Part shown: positions 60,146 to 64,000 of the stretch, in pieces
Position numbering within the stretch: the stretch's first letter is position 1
Layout of the letters: the number at the start of each line of letters is the position of its first letter
Origin: Riptortus pedestris
Taxonomy: Eukaryota > Arthropoda > Insecta > Hemiptera > Alydidae
Assembly: GCA_019009955.1 (NCBI GenBank)
Contig: CM032229.1
Location: 195,477,001-195,541,000 of the forward strand
Direction: 5' to 3'
Length of the DNA stretch: 64,000 bases
Notes under the pieces: model-generated
Databases searched by the model: none
Told to the model about the DNA's origin: nothing
The model's input: the letters and a program-made list of their open reading frames with translations, nothing else
Position numbers and translations under genes: made by a program

Positions 60146-61162
60146 AACTGCCAGGTTTAAATTTTCCAATAGTCCTCAACCTTGGTCTTCCTTGTCTTTC
60201 ATTATCCAATCTTCATCTTGTACTTATAATGAAATTATCTCGAATATTCTGTTGGTTTGCACTGCCGAAATTTGTTAACAGAAATGCGATGGATGAATAA
60301 ATAAGAAATTATAAGTGATAAATTAGCGAACAAAGGTTGGCATAAATTATTCTGAATTTATTGGCCTTATTTAAAACAATATTGCATCGTTAAATTTATT
60401 ATGTATTTCATATTGATATAAAATTGATAATGTTTGAACGAAAACCAAAATTTAAGTTGTCGACTGAAAAACCTTTATACCTTTCAATACTGGGAAAATT
60501 TAAACGTATGAATAGCATATATACATATATTTGTGTGAGTGTGTTCATGGAGAAATAAAAAATTCCTCTGATCAATTCAAACTCATAATACTTTACAATT
60601 CAAAGCTTGATTCCTTTTTATTTTTATGGGTCGGGTTTCAAATTTGAATAGCTTCACAATGAGGCATAAAAAATCCATTTTCCTTATTCCATATATTCGA
60701 ATGGCTACAAGGTTTATTTTTTTTAAGAGAGCTAGTGCTTTGAAAAAAATTAACAATACTTAGTGAACAATTTACATAAAGCGAATAGTACTGCAATGAT
60801 TTAAACACAAGAGAAGAATTAAATTCTAATGGACAATATTGACTGATGTATTGCTTCCGTCAGTTGATGAAGGCAGTTCAGCGAGAACTCACTCATAAGT
60901 TTCTATGAGAATCAGTTTATTCTACAGATTAATACAAATTAAGAGCCTGCTCAATTATATCATAATATTATATTATACTTGCTAAACACTCAATAACTGT
61001 ATCAATCCCAACTACAAATAATTACAAAACATATCATTTGCTGTTGCTCTACCTAAATTGAAACGATGAAATAAAGTTGACTGGCAGACGATTGAGCGAT
61101 TGGCCACTGCGATGGAGTGGCTCAGCAAATGGTAGATAGTTGAGCATGAACCATTCAGGAGG
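60146..61162. other. Unassigned AT-rich sequence
   Basis: No gene, RNA or repeat family recognised. Confidence 0.4.
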
Positions 61163-64000
61163 CGCATATATCTACAATGCATCTCTGCAGTCAATCCCTC
61201 TCACAGCACAGACCATATCCATGTAGCTCTCTCCCCAACATTCCCCGAATATCTACAATGCATATATCTACAATGCATCTCTGCAGTCAATCCCTCTCAC
61301 AGCACAGACCATATCCATGTAGCTCTCTCCCCAACATTCCCCGAATATCTACAATGCATATATCTACAATGCATCTCTGCAGTCAATCCCTCTCACAGCA
61401 CAGACCATATCCATGTAGCTCTCTCCCCAACATTCCCCGAATATCTACAATGCATATATCTACAATGCATCTCTGCAGTCAATCCCTCTCACAGCACAGA
61501 CCATATCCATGTAGCTCTCTCCCATACAGTCCCCTAATATCTACAATGCATATATCTACAATGCATTTCTGCAGTCAATCCCTCTCACAGCACAGACCAT
61601 ATCCATGTAGCTCTCTCCCCAACATTCCCCGAATATCTACAATGCATATATCTACAATGCATCTCTGCAGTCAATCCCTCTCACAGCACAGACCATATCC
61701 ATGTAGCTCTCTCCCCAACATTCCCCGAATATCTACAATGCATATATCTACAATGCATCTCTGCAGTCAATCCCTCTCACAGCACAGACCATATCCATGT
61801 AGGACTCTCATTACCTTTACGAGTATATTTAGATTGCATATATCTACAATGCATCTCTGCAGTCAATCCCTCTCACAGCACAGACCATATCCATGTAGCT
61901 CTCTCCCCAACATTCCCCGAATATCTACAATGCATATATCTACAATGCATCTCTGCAGTCACTCCCTCTCACACCAGATACCATTTCGTTGTAGCTCTCT
62001 CCCCTTCTGGTCATGAATATATACAATGCATATATCTACAATGCATCTCTGCAGTCAATCCCTCTCACAGCACAGACCAGATCCATGTAGCTCCCTCCCC
62101 AACATTCCCCGAATATCTACAATGCATATATCTACAATGCATCTCTGCAGTCAATCCCTCTCACAGCACAGACCATATCCATGTAGCTCTCTCCCCAACA
62201 TTCCCCGAATATCTACAATGCATATATCTACAATGCATCTCTGCAGTCAATCCCTCTCACAGCACAGACCATATCCATGTAGCTCTCTCCCCAACATTCC
62301 CCGAATATCTACAATGCATATATCTACAATGCATATATCTACAATGCATCTCTGCAGTCAATCCCTCTCACAGCACAGACCATATCCATGTAGCTCTCTC
62401 CCCAACATTCCCCGAATATCTACAATGCATATATCTACAATGCATCTCTGCAGTCAATCCCTCTCACAGCACAGACCATATCCATGTAGCTCTCTCCCCA
62501 ACATTCCCCGAATATCTACAATGCATATATCTACAATGCATCTCTGCAGTCAATCCCTCTCACAGCACAGACCATATCCATGTAGCTCTCTCCCCAACAT
62601 TCCCCGAATATCTACAATGCATATATCTACAATGCATCTCTGCAGTCAATCCCTCTCACAGCACAGACCATATCCATGTAGCTCTCTCCCCAACATTCCC
62701 CGAATATCTACAATGCATATATCTACAATGCATCTCTGCAGTCAATCCCTCTCACAGCACAGACCATATCCATGTAGCTCTCTCCCCAACATTCCCCGAA
62801 TATCTACAATGCATATATCTACAATGCATCTCTGCAGTCAATCCCTCTCACAGCACAGACCATATCCATGTAGCTCTCTCCCCAACATTCCCCGAATATC
62901 TACAATGCATATATCTACAATGCATCTCTGCAGTCAATCCCTCTCACAGCACAGACCATATCCATGTAGCTCTCTCCCCAACATTCCCCGAATATCTACA
63001 ATGCATATATCTACAATGCATCTCTGCAGTCAATCCCTCTCACAGCACAGACCATATCCATGTAGCTCTCTCCCCAACATTCCCCGAATATCTACAATGC
63101 ATATATCTACAATGCATCTCTGCAGTCAATCCCTCTCACAGCACAGACCATATCCATGTAGCTCTCTCCCCAACATTCCCCGAATATCTACAATGCATAT
63201 ATCTACAATGCATCTCTGCAGTCAATCCCTCTCACAGCACAGACCATATCCATGTAGCTCTCTCCCCAACATTCCCCGAATATCTACAATGCATCTCTGC
63301 AGTCAATCCCTCTCACAGCACAGACCATATCCATGTAGCTCTCTCCCCAACATTCCCCGAATATCTACAATGCATATATCTACAATGCATCTCTGCAGTC
63401 AATCCCTCTCACAGCACAGACCATATCCATGTAGCTCTCTCCCCAACATTCCCCGAATATCTACAATGCATATATCTACAATGCATCTCTGCAGTCAATC
63501 CCTCTCACAGCACAGACCATATCCATGTAGCTCTCTCCCCAACATTCCCCGAATATCTACAATGCATATATCTACAATGCATCTCTGCAGTCAATCCCTC
63601 TCACAGCACAGACCATATCCATGTAGCTCTCTCCCCAACATTCCCCGAATATCTACAATGCATATATCTACAATGCATCTCTGCAGTCAATCCCTCTCAC
63701 AGCACAGACCATATCCATGTAGCTCTCTCCCCAACATTCCCCGAATATCTACAATGCATATATCTACAATGCATCTCTGCAGTCAATCCCTCTCACAGCA
63801 CAGACCATATCCATGTAGCTCTCTCCCCAACATTCCCCGAATATCTACAATGCATATATCTACAATGCATCTCTGCAGTCAATCCCTCTCACAGCACAGA
63901 CCATATCCATGTAGCTCTCTCCCCAACATTCCCCGAATATCTACAATGCATATATCTACAATGCATCTCTGCAGTCAATCCCTCTCACAGCACAGACCAT
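61163..64000. repeat. 96-bp satellite, about 29 copies, runs off window
   Basis: The unit starts atctctgcagtcaatccctc and ends in two 15-bp sub-units of atatctacaatgcat type. One copy near 62311-62345 has three sub-units and one near 63278 has one. Units before about 62040 vary, including two strongly diverged (about 61800-61840 and 61960-62020). Later units are almost identical. The period is divisible by three and gives a 279-codon frame (61177-62016), a repeat translation. Confidence 0.97.

Noticed and set aside
61177..62016. 279-codon frame
   Set aside because: Translation of the 96-bp satellite; it ends where a diverged unit shifts or stops the frame.

Overview
This is an intron-bearing, AT-rich animal genome segment, almost certainly from an arthropod and probably an insect. 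The signs are one spliced globin gene, jockey-like LINE remnants, a Ty3/gypsy element primed by tRNA-Leu, Helitron-like ends with a GC hairpin and CTAG terminus, and a tRNA-derived SINE. Nothing looks prokaryotic. I cannot name the species.

The only host gene I can support is a globin on the + strand. Exon 2 (39096-39327) carries the CD1 Phe, distal His and proximal His. Exon 3 (57679-57810) carries the end of the G helix, the H helix and the stop. Splice phases fit the conserved globin intron positions B12.2 and G7.0. The 18.35-kb intron between the exons is packed with repeats. Exon 1 was not found and is probably upstream of the window or too short to recognise.

Layout. 1-5.2 kb: head-to-tail Helitron-like elements (called H1 here) on the - strand, each with internal ~299-bp repeats. 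5.2-8 kb: foldback-element (FB) arms and a second Helitron-like family (H2). 8-11.3 kb: a 40-bp minisatellite. 12-20.4 kb: FB elements, three H1 copies on the + strand, and one near-complete FB composite (18.47-20.18 kb). 20.4-25.4 kb: two solo LTRs and three minisatellites (25, 78 and 22 bp). 25.6-29.1 kb: a LINE remnant, a 68-bp minisatellite, half an FB and an H2-related block. 29.8-34.8 kb: H1, FB (with an 83-bp minisatellite) and H1. 34.8-37.1 kb: 22-bp and 41-bp minisatellites. 37.1-39 kb: H2-related sequence and a third Helitron-type end. 39.1-57.8 kb: globin exon 2, intron and exon 3; the intron holds minisatellites of 105, 52, 93, 62 and 43 bp, LINE pieces, a gypsy element with both LTRs, a SINE and FB arms. 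57.8-61.2 kb: AT-rich flank with a second SINE copy. 61.2-64 kb: a 96-bp satellite running off the window.

The main theme is an unusual density of minisatellites: 14 unrelated arrays covering about 18.5 kb (about 29%). Several appear to have grown out of transposon fragments. The 22-bp array starts inside an H1 terminus, the 43-bp unit matches the H1 internal repeat, the 83-bp unit contains an FB segment, and the 25-bp array has an apparent unexpanded counterpart elsewhere in the window. Most long open frames are translations of these arrays and are not genes. FB, H1, H2 and H3 are labels of convenience for this report, not database names.
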